From Argentina anserina (lineage: Eukaryota; Streptophyta; Magnoliopsida; Rosales; Rosaceae): a stretch of 64,000 nucleotides of DNA. The stretch is from positions 186,001-250,000 of the forward strand of contig NW_026089480.1 of NCBI RefSeq assembly GCF_933775445.1. Reading direction: 5' to 3'. Below the pieces are notes generated by a model. That model worked only from the letters and a program-made list of their open reading frames with translations. It did not search any database and was not told where the DNA came from. Shown here piece after piece: positions 35,401 to 49,400 of the stretch; the stretch's first letter is position 1; each line of letters opens with the position of its first letter. A program made the position numbers and the translations under genes.

Positions 35401-38400
35401 ATGTAAAGATACTCAGTTTGAAAGAAACACACTCCCACACTTGCAAAACTCTCAAATACAATAGAAACTCGCATCAGAAGCCTTAGAGAAAGATACTCAA
35501 ACGAGAAATGAAAAGATACACAATTGAAATAGTAAAGATACGCAAACGATGTAAAGATACACAATTGGAATAGTAAAGATACGCAAACGATGTAAAGATA
35601 CTTAGTTTGAAAGAAACACACTCCCACACTTGCAAAACTCTTAAATACAATAGAAACTCGCATCAAAAGCCTTACAGAAAGATACTCAAACGAGAAATGA
35701 AAAGATACACAATTGGAATAGTAAAGATACGCAAACGATGTAAAGATACACAATTGGAATAGTAAAGATACGCAAATGATGTAAAGATACTCAGTTTGAA
35801 AGAAATACACTCCCACACTTGCAAAACTCTCAAATACAATAGAAACTCGCATCAGAAGCCTTACAGAAAGATACTCAAACGAGAAATGAAAAGATACACA
35901 ATTGGAATAGTAAAGATACGCATACGATGTAAAGATACACAATTGGAATAGTAAAGATACGCAAAGGATGTAAAGATACTCAGTTTGAAAGAAACACACT
36001 CCCACACTTGCAAAACTCTCAAATACAATAGAAACTCGCATCAGAAGCCTTACAGAAAGAAACTCAAACGAGAAATGAAAAGATACACAATTGGAATAGT
36101 AAAGATACGCATACGATGTAAAGATACACAATCGGAATAGTAAAGATACGCAAACGATGTAAAGATACTCAGTTTGAAAGAAACACACTCCCACACTTGC
36201 AAAACTCTCAAATTCAATAGAAACTCGCATCCGAAAGCCTTACAGAAATATACTTAAACGAGAAATGAAAAGATACACAATTGGAATAGTAAAGATACGC
36301 AAACGATGTAAAGATACACAATTGGAATAGTAAAGATACGCAAACGATGTAAAGATACACAATTGGAATAGTAAAGATACGCAAACGATGTAAAGATACA
36401 CAAGTGGAATAGTAAAGATACGCAAACGATGTAAAGATCTCAGTTTGAAAGAAACACACACCCACACTTGCAAAACTCTGAAATACAATAGAAACTCGCA
36501 TCAGAAGCCTTACAGAAAGATACTTAAACGAGAAATGAAAAGATACACAATTGGAATAGTAAAGATACGCAAATGATGTAAAGATACACAATTGGAATAG
36601 TAAAGATACGCAAACGATGTAAAGATACTCAGTTTGAAAGAAACACACTCCCACACTTGCAAAACTCTCAAATTCAATAGAAACTCGCATCAGAAAGCCT
36701 TACAGAAAGAAACTCAAACGAGAAATGAAAAGATACACAATTGGAATAGTAAAGATACGCAAACGATGTAAAGATACTCAATTGGAATAGTAAAGATACG
36801 CAAACGATGTAAAGATACTCAGTTTGAAAGAAACACACTCCCACACTTGCAAAACTCTCAAATACAATAGAAACTCGCATCAAAAGCCTTACAGAAAGAT
36901 ACTCAAACGAGAAATGAAAAGATACACAATTGGAATAGTAAAAATACGCAAACGATGTAAAGATACACAATTGGAATATTAAAGATACGCAAACGATGTA
37001 AAGATACTCAGTTTGAAAGAAACACACTCCCACACTTGCAAAACTCTAAAATACAATAGAAACTCGCATCAAAAGCCTTACAGAAAGATACTCAAACGAG
37101 AAATGAAAAGATACACAATTGGAATAATAAAGATACGCAAACGATGTAAAGATACACAATTGGAATAGTAAAGATACGCAAACGATGTAAAGATACACAA
37201 TTGGAATAGTAAAGATACGCAAACGATGTAAAGATACACAATTGGAATAGTAAAGATACGCAAACGATGTAAAGATACTCAGTTTGAAAGAAACACACTC
37301 CCACACTTGCAAAACTCTCAAATACAATAGAAACTCGCATCAGAAGTCTTACAGAAAAAAACTCAAACGAGAAATGAAAAGATAAACAATTGAAATAGTA
37401 AAGATACGCAAACGATGTAAAGATACTCAATTGGAATAGTAAAGATACGCAAACGATGTAAAGATACTCAATTGGAATAGTAAAGATACGCAAACGATAT
37501 AAAGATCTCAGTTTGAAAGAAACACACACCCACACTTGCAAAACTCTCAAATACAATAGAAACTCGCATCAGAAAGCCTTACAGAAAGAAACTGAAACGA
37601 GAAATGAAAAGATACACAATTGGAATAGTAAAGATACGCATACGATGTAAAGATACACAATCGGAATAGTAAAGATACGCAAACGATGTAAAGATACTCA
37701 GTTTGAAAGAAACACACTCCCACACTTGCAAAACTCTCAAATTCAATAGAAACTCGCATCAGAAAGCCTTACAGAAATATACTTAAACGAGAAATGAAAA
37801 GATACACAATTGGAATAGTAAAGATACGCAAACGATGTAAAGATACACAATTGGAATAGTAAAGATACGCAAACGATGTAAAGATACTCAGTTTGAAAGA
37901 AACACACTCCCACACTTGCAAAACTCTCAAATTCAATAGAAACTCGCATCAGAAAGCCTTACAGAAAGACACTGAAACGAGAAATGAAAAGATACACAAT
38001 TGGAATAGTAAAGATACGCAAACGATGTAAAGATACTCAGTTTGAAAGAAACACACTCCCACACTTGCAAAACTCTCAAATTCAATAGAAACTCGCATCA
38101 GAAAGCCTTACAGAAAGACACTGAAACGAGAAATGAAAAGATACACAATTGGAATAGTAAAGATACGCAAACGATGTAAAGATACACAATTGGAATAGTA
38201 AAGATACGCAAACGATGTAAAGATCTCAGTTTGAAAGAAACACACACCCACACTTGCAAAACTCTCAAATACAATAGAAACTCGCATCAGAAGCCTTACA
38301 GAAAGATACTCAAACGAGAAATGAAAAGATACACAATTGGAATAGTAAAGATACGCAAACGATGTAAAGATACACAATTGGAATAGTAAAGATACGCAAA

Positions 38401-41400
38401 CGATGTAAAGATACACAATTGGAATAGTAAAGATACGCAAACGATGTAAAGATACTCAGTTTGAAAGAAACACATTCCCACACTTGCAAAACTCTCAAAT
38501 ACAATAGAAACTCGCATCAGAAGCCTTACAGAAAGATACTTAAACGAGAAATGAAAAGATACACAATTGGAATAGTAAAGATACGCAAACGATGTAAAGA
38601 TACACAATTGGAATGGTAAAGATACGCAAACGATGTAAAGATACACAATTGGAATAGTAAAGATACGCAAACGATGTAAAGATACTCAGTTTGAAAGGAA
38701 CACACTCCCACACTTGCAAAACTCTCAAATTCAATAGAAACTCGCATCAGAAAGCCTTACAGAAAGACACTGAAACGAGAAATGAAAAGATACACAATTG
38801 GAATAGTAAAGATACGCAAACGATGTAAAGATACGCAATTGGAATAGTAAAGATACGCAAACGATGTAAAGATACACAATCGGAATAGTAAAGATACGCA
38901 AACGATGTAAAGATACTCAGTTTGAAAGAAACACACTCCCACACTTGCAAAACTCTCAAATACAATAGAAACTCGCATCAGAAGCCTTACAGAAAGATAC
39001 TTAAACGAGAAATGAAAAGATACACAATTGGAATAGTAAAGATACGCAAACGATGTAAAGATACACAATTGGAATAGTAAAGATACGCAAAGGATGTAAA
39101 GATACTCAGTTTGAAAGAAACACACTCCCACACTTGCAAAACTCTCAAATACAATAGAAACTCGCATCAGAAGCCTTACAGAAAGATACTCAAACGAGAA
39201 ATGAAAAGATACGCAATTGGAATAGTAAAGATACGCAAATGATGTATAGATACACAATTGGAATAGTAAAGATACGCAAACGATGTAAAGATACTCAGTT
39301 TTAAAGAAACACATTCCCACACTTGCAAAACTCTCAAATACAATAGAAACTCGCATCAGAAAGCCTTACAGAAAGATACTCAAACGAGAAATGAAAAGAT
39401 ACACAATTGGAATAGTAAAGATACGCAAACGATGTAAGGATACTCAGTTTGAAAGAAACACACTCCCACACTTGCAAAACTCTCAAATACAATAGAAACT
39501 CGCATCAGAAGCCTTACAGAAAGATACTCAAACGAGAAATGAAAAGATACACAATTGGAATAGTAAAGATACGCAAACGATGTAAAGATACACAATTGGA
39601 ATAGTAAAGATACGCAAACGATATAAAGATACTCAGTTTGAAAGAAACACACTCCCACACTTGCAAAGCTCTCAAATACAATAGAAACTCGCATCAGAAA
39701 GCCTTACAGAAAGATACTCAAACGAGAAATGAAAAGATACACAATTGGAATAGTAAAGATACGCAAACGATGTAAAGATACTCAGTTTGAAAGAAACACA
39801 CTCCCACACTTGCAAAACTCTCAAATACAATAGAAACTCGCATCAGAAGCCTTACAGAAAGATACTCAAACGAGAAATGAAAAGATACACAATTGGAATA
39901 GTAAAGATACGCAAACGATGTAAAGATACACAATTTGAATAGTAAAGATACGCAAACGATAAATGAAAAGATACACAAACGAGAAATGAAAAGATACACA
40001 ATTGGAATAGTAAAGATACACAATTGGAATAGTAAAGATACGCAAACAATGTAAAGATACTCAGTTTGAAAGAAACACACTCCGACACTTGCAAAACTCT
40101 CAAATTCAATAGAAACTCGCATCAGATAGCCTTATAGAAAGATACTCAAACGAGAAATGAAAAGATACACAATTGGAATAGTAAAGATACGCAAACGATG
40201 TAAAGATACACAATTGGACTAGTAAAGATACGCAAACGATGTAAAGATACACAAGTGGAATAGTAAAGATACGCAAACGATGTAAAGATCTCAGTTTGAA
40301 AGAAACACACACCCACACTTGCAAAACTCTCAAATACAATAGAAACTCGCATCAGAAGCCTTACAGAAAGATACTTAAACGAGAAATGAAAAGATACACA
40401 ATTGGAATAGTAAAGATACGCAAACGATGTAAAGATACTCAGTTTGAAAGAAACACACTCCGACACTTGCAAAACTCTCAAATTCAATAGAAACTCGCAT
40501 CAGATAGCCTTACAGAAAGATACTCAAACGAGAAATGAAAAGATACACAATTGGAATAGTAAAGATACGCAAACGATGTAAAGATACACAATTGGAATAG
40601 TAAAGATACGCAAACGATGTAAAGATACACAAGTGGAATAGTAAAGATACGCAAACGATGTAAAGATACTCAGTTTGAAAGGAACACACTCCCACACTTG
40701 CAAAACTCTCAAATACAATAGAAACTCGCATCAGAAGCCTTACAGAAAGATACTTAAACGAGAAATGAAAAGATACACAATTGGAATAGTAAAGATACGC
40801 AAACGATGTAAAGATACACAATTGGAATAGTAAAGATACGCAAACGATGTAAAGATCTCAGTTTGAAAGAAACACACACCCACACTTGCAAAACTCTCAA
40901 ATACAATAGAAACTCGCATCAGAAGCCTTACAGAAAGATACTTAAACGAGAAATGAAAAGATACACAATTGGAATAGTAAACATACGCAAACGATGTAAA
41001 GATACTCAGTTTGAAAGAAACACACTCCCACACTTGCAAAACTCTCAAATTCAATAGAAACTGGCATCAGAAAGCCTTACAGAAAGATACTTAAACGAGA
41101 AATGAAAAGATACACAATTGGAATAGTAAAGATACGCAAACGATGTAAAGATACTCAGTTTGAAAGAAACACACTCCCACACTTGCAAAACTCTCAAATA
41201 CAATAGAAACTCGCATCAGAAGCCTTACAGAAAGATACTCAAACGAGAAATGAAAAGATACACAATTGGAATAGTAAAGATACGCAAATGATGTATAGAT
41301 ACACAATTGGAATATTAAAGATACGCAAACGATGTAAAGATACTCAGTTTGAAAGAAACACATTCCCACACTTGCAAAACTCTCAAATACAATAGAAACT

Positions 41401-42122
41401 CGCATCAGAAAGCCTTACAGAAAGATACTCAAACGAGAAATGAAAAGATACACAATTGGAATAGTAAAGATACGCAAACGATGTAAAGATACACAATTGG
41501 AATAGTAAAGATACGCAAACGATATAAAGATACTCAGTTTGAAAGAAACACACTCCCACACTTGCAAAACTCTCAAATACAATAGAAACTCGCATCAGAA
41601 AGCCTTACAGAAAGATACTCAAACGAGAAATGTAAAGATACACAATTGGAATAGTAAAGATACGCAAACGATGTAAAGATACTCAGTTTGAAAGAAACAC
41701 ACTCCCACACTTGCAAAACTCTCAAATACAATAGAAACTCGCATCAGAAGCCTTAGAGAAAGATACTCAAACGAGAAATGAAAAGATACACAATTGAAAT
41801 AGTAAAGATACGCAAACGATGTAAAGATACACAATTGGAATAGTAAAGATACGCAAATGATGTAAAGATACTCAGTTTGAAAGAAACACACTCCCACACT
41901 TGCAAAACTCTCAAATACAATAGAAACTCGCATCAGAAGCCTTACAGAAAGATACTCAAACGAGAAATGAAAAGATACACAATTGGAATAGTAAAGATAC
42001 GCAAACGATGTAAAGATACACAATTGGAATAGTAAAGATACGCAAACGATGTAAAGATACTCAGTTTGAAAGAAACACACTCCCACACTTGCAAAACTCT
42101 CAAATTCAATAGAAACTCGCAT
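28388..42122. repeat. Long-range duplication, offset 9908 then 9867 bp
   Basis: About 28388-31150 recurs at about 38296-41058, including a rare rearranged unit at 30051 (39959) and the TTTTAAAG variant at 29391 (39299). After loss of one 41-bp subrepeat the offset becomes 9867, for example 31516 with 41383 and 32239 with 42106. Confidence 0.88.
33186..36690. repeat. 1744-bp tandem duplication
   Basis: 33186-34929 recurs as 34930-36673 with the same unit types in order, including the rare CGCATCCGAAAGCC variant at about 34482 and 36226. A single copy of this block is present at 44338-46081 and at 52225-53968. Confidence 0.9.
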
Positions 42123-43407
42123 CAGAAAGCCTTACAGAAATATACTTAAACGAGAAATGAAAAGATACACAATTGGAATAGTAAAAATACGCAAACGATG
42201 TAAAGATACACAATTGGAATAGTAAAGATACGCAAATGATGTAAAGATACTCAGTTTGAAAGAAACACACTCCCACACTTGCAAAACTCTCAAATACAAT
42301 AGAAACTCGCATCAGAAGCCTTATAGAAAGATACTCAAACGAGAAATGAAAAGATACACAATTGAAATAGTAAAGATACGCAAACGATGTAAAGATACAC
42401 AATTGGAATAGTAAAGATACGCAAACGATGTAAAGATACTTAGTTTGAAAGAAACACACTCCCACACTTGCAAAACTCTCAAATACAATAGAAACTCGCA
42501 TCAGAAGCCTTACAGAAAGATACTCAAACGAGAAATGAAAAGATACACAATTGGAATAGTAAAGATACGCAAATGATGTATAGATACACAATTGGAATAT
42601 TAAAGATACGCAAACGATGTAAAGATACTCAGTTTGAAAGAAACACATTCCCACACTTGCAAAACTCTCAAATACAATAGAAACTCGCATCAGAAAGCCT
42701 TACAGAAAGATACTCAAACGAGAAATGAAAAGATACACAATTGGAATAGTAAAGATACGCAAACGATGTAAAGATACACAATTGGAATAGTAAAGATACG
42801 CAAACGATATAAAGATACTCAGTTTGAAAGAAACACACTCCCACACTTGCAAAACTCTCAAATACAATAGAAACTCGCATCAGAAAGCCTTACAGAAAGA
42901 TACTCAAACGAGAAATGTAAAGATACACAATTGGAATAGTAAAGATACGCAAACGATGTAAAGATACTCAGTTTGAAAGAAACACACTCCCACACTTGCA
43001 AAACTCTCAAATACAATAGAAACTCGCATCAGAAGCCTTAGAGAAAGATACTCAAACGAGAAATGAAAAGATACACAATTGAAATAGTAAAGATACGCAA
43101 ACGATGTAAAGATACACAATTGGAATAGTAAAGATACGCAAATGATGTAAAGATACTCAGTTTGAAAGAAACACACTCCCACACTTGCAAAACTCTCAAA
43201 TACAATAGAAACTCGCATCAGAAGCCTTACAGAAAGATACTCAAACGAGAAATGAAAAGATACACAATTGGAATAGTAAAGATACGCATACGATGTAAAG
43301 ATACACAATTGGAATAGTAAAGATACGCAAACGATGTAAAGATACTCAGTTTGAAAGAAACACACTCCCACACTTGCAAAACTCTCAAATTCAATAGAAA
43401 CTCGCAT
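41383..43407. repeat. 1285-bp tandem duplication
   Basis: Unit order at 41383, 41619 and 42106 recurs at 42668, 42904 and 43391, each 1285 bp further on. Both copies also match the single block at 31516-32255. Confidence 0.82.
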
Positions 43408-46400
43408 CAGAAAGCCTTACAGAAATATACTTAAACGAGAAATGAAAAGATACACAATTGGAATAGTAAAAATACGCAAACGATGTAAAGATACACAATT
43501 GGAATAGTAAAGATACGCAAATGATGTAAAGATACTCAGTTTGAAAGAAACACACTCCCACACTTGCAAAACTCTCAAATACAATAGAAACTCGCATCAG
43601 AAGCCTTATAGAAAGATACTCAAACGAGAAATGAAAAGATACACAATTGAAATAGTAAAGATACGCAAACGATGTAAAGATACACAATTGGAATAGTAAA
43701 GATACGCAAACGATGTAAAGATACTTAGTTTGAAAGAAACACACTCCCACACTTGCAAAACTCTCAAATACAATAGAAACTCGCATCAAAAGCCTTACAG
43801 AAAGATACTCAAACGAGAAATGAAAAGAAACACAATTGGAATAGTAAAGATACGCAAACGATGTAAAGATACACAATTGGAATAGTAAAGATACGCAAAT
43901 GATGTAAAGATACTCAGTTTGAAAGAAACACACTCCCACACTTGCAAAACTCTCAAATACAATAGAAACTCGCATCAGAAGCCTTACAGAAAGATACTCA
44001 AACGAGAAATGAAAAGATACACAATTGGAATAGTAAAGATACGCATACGATGTAAAGATACACAATTGGAATAGTAAAGATACGCAAACGATGTAAAGAT
44101 ACTCAGTTTGAAAGAAACACACTCCCACACTTGCAAAACTCTCAAATTCAATAGAAACTCGCATCAGAAAGCCTTACAGAAATATACTTAAACGAGAAAT
44201 GAAAAGATACACAATTGGAATAGTAAAGATACGCAAACGATGTAAAGATACACAATTGGAATAGTAAAGATACGCAAACGATGTAAAGATACTCAGTTTG
44301 AAAGAAACACACTCCCACACTTGCAAAACTCTCAAATTCAATAGAAACTCGCATCAGAAAGCCTTACAGAAATATACTGAAACGAGAAATGAAAAGATAC
44401 ACAATTGGAATAGTAAAGATACGCAAACGATGTAAAGATACACAATTGGAATAGTAAAGATACGCAAACGATGTAAAGATACTCAGTTTGAAAGAAACAC
44501 ACTCCCACACTTGCAAAACTCTCAAATACAATAGAAACTCGCATCAGAAGCCTTACAGAAAGATACTCAAACGAGAAATGAAAAGATACACAATTGGAAT
44601 AGTAAAGATACGCAAACGATGTATAGATACACAATTGGAATAGTAAAGATACGCAAACGATGTAAAGATACTCAGTTTGAAAGAAACACACTCCCACACT
44701 TGCAAAACTCTCAAATACAATAGAAACTCGCATCAGTAAGCCTTACAGAAAGATACTCAAACGAGAAATGTAAAGATACACAATTGGAATAGTAAAGATA
44801 CGCAAACGATGTAAAGATACTCAGTTTGAAAGAAACACACTCCCACACTTGCAAAACTCTCAAATACAATAGAAACTCGCATCAGAAGCCTTAGAGAAAG
44901 ATACTCAAACGAGAAATGAAAAGATACACAATTGAAATAGTAAAGATACGCAAACGATGTAAAGATACACAATTGGAATAGTAAAGATACGCAAACGATG
45001 TAAAGATACTTAGTTTGAAAGAAACACACTCCCACACTTGCAAAACTCTTAAATACAATAGAAACTCGCATCAAAAGCCTTACAGAAAGATACTCAAACG
45101 AGAAATGAAAAGATACACAATTGGAATAGTAAAGATACGCAAACGATGTAAAGATACACAATTGGAATAGTAAAGATACGCAAATGATGTAAAGATACTC
45201 AGTTTGAAAGAAATACACTCCCACACTTGCAAAACTCTCAAATACAATAGAAACTCGCATCAGAAGCCTTACAGAAAGATACTCAAACGAGAAATGAAAA
45301 GATACACAATTGGAATAGTAAAGATACGCATACGATGTAAAGATACACAATTGGAATAGTAAAGATACGCAAAGGATGTAAAGATACTCAGTTTGAAAGA
45401 AACACACTCCCACACTTGCAAAACTCTCAAATACAATAGAAACTCGCATCAGAAGCCTTACAGAAAGAAACTCAAACGAGAAATGAAAAGATACACAATT
45501 GGAATAGTAAAGATACGCATACGATGTAAAGATACACAATCGGAATAGTAAAGATACGCAAACGATGTAAAGATACTCAGTTTGAAAGAAACACACTCCC
45601 ACACTTGCAAAACTCTCAAATTCAATAGAAACTCGCATCCGAAAGCCTTACAGAAATATACTTAAACGAGAAATGAAAAGATACACAATTGGAATAGTAA
45701 AGATACGCAAACGATGTAAAGATACACAATTGGAATAGTAAAGATACGCAAACGATGTAAAGATACACAATTGGAATAGTAAAGATACGCAAACGATGTA
45801 AAGATACACAAGTGGAATAGTAAAGATACGCAAACGATGTAAAGATCTCAGTTTGAAAGAAACACACACCCACACTTGCAAAACTCTGAAATACAATAGA
45901 AACTCGCATCAGAAGCCTTACAGAAAGATACTTAAACGAGAAATGAAAAGATACACAATTGGAATAGTAAAGATACGCAAATGATGTAAAGATACACAAT
46001 TGGAATAGTAAAGATACGCAAACGATGTAAAGATACTCAGTTTGAAAGAAACACACTCCCACACTTGCAAAACTCTCAAATACAATAGAAACTCGCATCA
46101 GAAAGCCTTACAGAAAGAAACTCAAACGAGAAATGAAAAGATACACAATTGGAATAGTAAAGATACGCAAACGATGTAAAGATACTCAATTGGAATAGTA
46201 AAGATACGCAAACGATGTAAAGATACTCAGTTTGAAAGAAACACACTCCCACACTTGCAAAACTCTCAAATACAATAGAAACTCGCATCAAAAGCCTTAC
46301 AGAAAGATACTCAAACGAGAAATGAAAAGATACACAATTGGAATAGTAAAAATACGCAAACGATGTAAAGATACACAATTGGAATATTAAAGATACGCAA

Positions 46401-49400
46401 ACGATGTAAAGATACTCAGTTTGAAAGAAACACACTCCCACACTTGCAAAACTCTAAAATACAATAGAAACTCGCATCAAAAGCCTTACAGAAAGATACT
46501 CAAACGAGAAATGAAAAGATACACAATTGGAATAATAAAGATACGCAAACGATGTAAAGATACACAATTGGAATAGTAAAGATACGCAAACGATGTAAAG
46601 ATACACAATTGGAATAGTAAAGATACGCAAACGATGTAAAGATACACAATTGGAATAGTAAAGATACGCAAACGATGTAAAGATACTCAGTTTGAAAGAA
46701 ACACACTCCCACACTTGCAAAACTCTCAAATACAATAGAAACTCGCATCAGAAGTCTTACAGAAAAAAACTCAAACGAGAAATGAAAAGATAAACAATTG
46801 AAATAGTAAAGATACGCAAACGATGTAAAGATACTCAATTGGAATAGTAAAGATACGCAAACGATGTAAAGATACACAATTGGAATAGTAAAGATACGCA
46901 AACGATGTAAAGATCTCAGTTTGAAAGAAACACACACCCACACTTGCAAAACTCTCAAATACAATAGAAACTCGCATCAGAAAGCCTTACAGAAAGAAAC
47001 TCAAACGAGAAATGAAAAGATACACAATTGGAATAGTAAAGATACGCATACGATGTAAAGATACACAATCGGAATAGTAAAGATACGCAAACGATGTAAA
47101 GATACTCAGTTTGAAAGAAACACACTCCCACACTTGCAAAACTCTCAAATTCAATAGAAACTCGCATCAGAAAGCCTTACAGAAATATACTTAAACGAGA
47201 AATGAAAAGATACACAATTGGAATAGTAAAGATACGCAAACGATGTAAAGATACACAATTGGAATAGTAAAGATACGCAAACGATGTAAAGATACTCAGT
47301 TTGAAAGAAACACACTCCCACACTTGCAAAACTCTCAAATTCAATAGAAACTCGCATCAGAAAGCCTTACAGAAAGACACTGAAACGAGAAATGAAAAGA
47401 TACACAATTGGAATAGTAAAGATACGCAAACGATGTAAAGATACTCAGTTTGAAAGAAACACACTCCCACACTTGCAAAACTCTCAAATACAATAGAAAC
47501 TCGCATCAGAAAGCCTTACAGAAAGACACTGAAACGAGAAATGAAAAGATACACAATTGGAATAGTAAAGATACGCAAACGATGTAAAGATACTCAGTTT
47601 GAAAGAAACACACTCCCACACTTGCAAAACTCTCAAATTCAATAGAAACTCGCATCAGAAAGCCTTACAGAAATATACTTAAACGAGAAATGAAAAGATA
47701 CACAATTGGAATAGTAAAGATACGCAAACGATGTAAAGATACACAATTGGAATAGTAAAGATACGCAAACGATGTAAAGATACTCAGTTTGAAAGAAACA
47801 CACTCCCACACTTGCAAAACTCTCAAATACAATAGAAACTCGCATCAGAAGCCTTACAGAAAAAAACTCAAACGAGAAATGAAAAGATAAACAATTGAAA
47901 TAGTAAAGATACGCAAACGATGTAAAGATACTCAATTGGAATAGTAAAGATACGCAAACGATGTAAAGATACTCAATTGGAATAGTAAAGATACGCAAAC
48001 GATATAAAGATCTCAGTTTGAAAGAAACACACTCCCACACTTGCAAAACTCTCAAATACAATAGAAACTCGCATCAGAAAGCCTTACAGAAAGAAACTCA
48101 AACGAGAAATGAAAAGATACACAATTGGAATAGTAAAGATACGCATACGATGTAAAGATACACAATCGGAATAGTAAAGATACGCAAACGATGTAAAGAT
48201 ACTCAGTTTGAAAGAAACACACTCCCACACTTGCAAAACTCTCAAATACAATAGAAACTCGCATCAGAAAGCCTTACAGAAATATACTTAAACGAGAAAT
48301 GAAAAGATACACAATTGGAATAGTAAAGATACGCAAACGATGTAAAGATACACAATTGGAATAGTAAAGATACGCAAACGATGTAAAGATACTCAGTTTG
48401 AAAGAAACACACTCCCACACTTGCAAAACTCTCAAATACAATAGAAACTCGCATCAGAAGCCTTAGAGAAAGATACTCAAACGAGAAATGAAAAGATACA
48501 CAATTGAAATAGTAAAGATACGCAAACGATGTAAAGATACACAATTGGAATAGTAAAGATACGCAAACGATGTAAAGATACTTAGTTTGAAAGAAACACA
48601 CTCCCACACTTGCAAAACTCTCACATACAATAGAAACTCGCATCAAAAGCCTTACAGAAAGATACTCAAACGAGAAATGAAAAGATACACAATTGGAATA
48701 GTAAAGATACGCAAACGATGTAAAGATACACAATTGGAATAGTAAAGATACGCAAATGATGTAAAGATACTCAGTTTGAAAGAAACACACTCCCACACTT
48801 GCAAAACTCTCAAATACAATAGAAACTCGCATCAGAAGCCTTACAGAAAGATACTCAAACGAGAAATGAAAAGATACACAATTGGAATAGTAAAGATACG
48901 CATACGATGTAAAGATACACAATTGGAATAGTAAAGATACGCAAACGATGTAAAGATACTCAGTTTGAAAGAAACACACTCCCACACTTGCAAAACTCTC
49001 AAATTCAATAGAAACTCGCATCAGAAAGCCTTACAGAAATATACTTAAACGAGAAATGAAAAGATACACAATTGGAATAGTAAAGATACGCAAACGATGT
49101 AAAGATACACAATTGGAATAGTAAAGATACGCAAACGATGTAAAGATACTCAGTTTGAAAGAAACACACTCCCACACTTGCAAAACTCTCAAATACAATA
49201 GAAACTCGCATCAGAAAGCCTTACAGAAAGAAACTCAAACGAGAAATGAAAAGATACATAATTGGAATAGTAAAGATACGCATACGATGTAAAAATACAC
49301 AATCGGAATAGTAAAGATACGCAAACGATGTAAAGATACTCAGTTTGAAAGAAACACACTCCCACACTTGCAAAACTCTCAAATTCAATAGAAACTCGCA

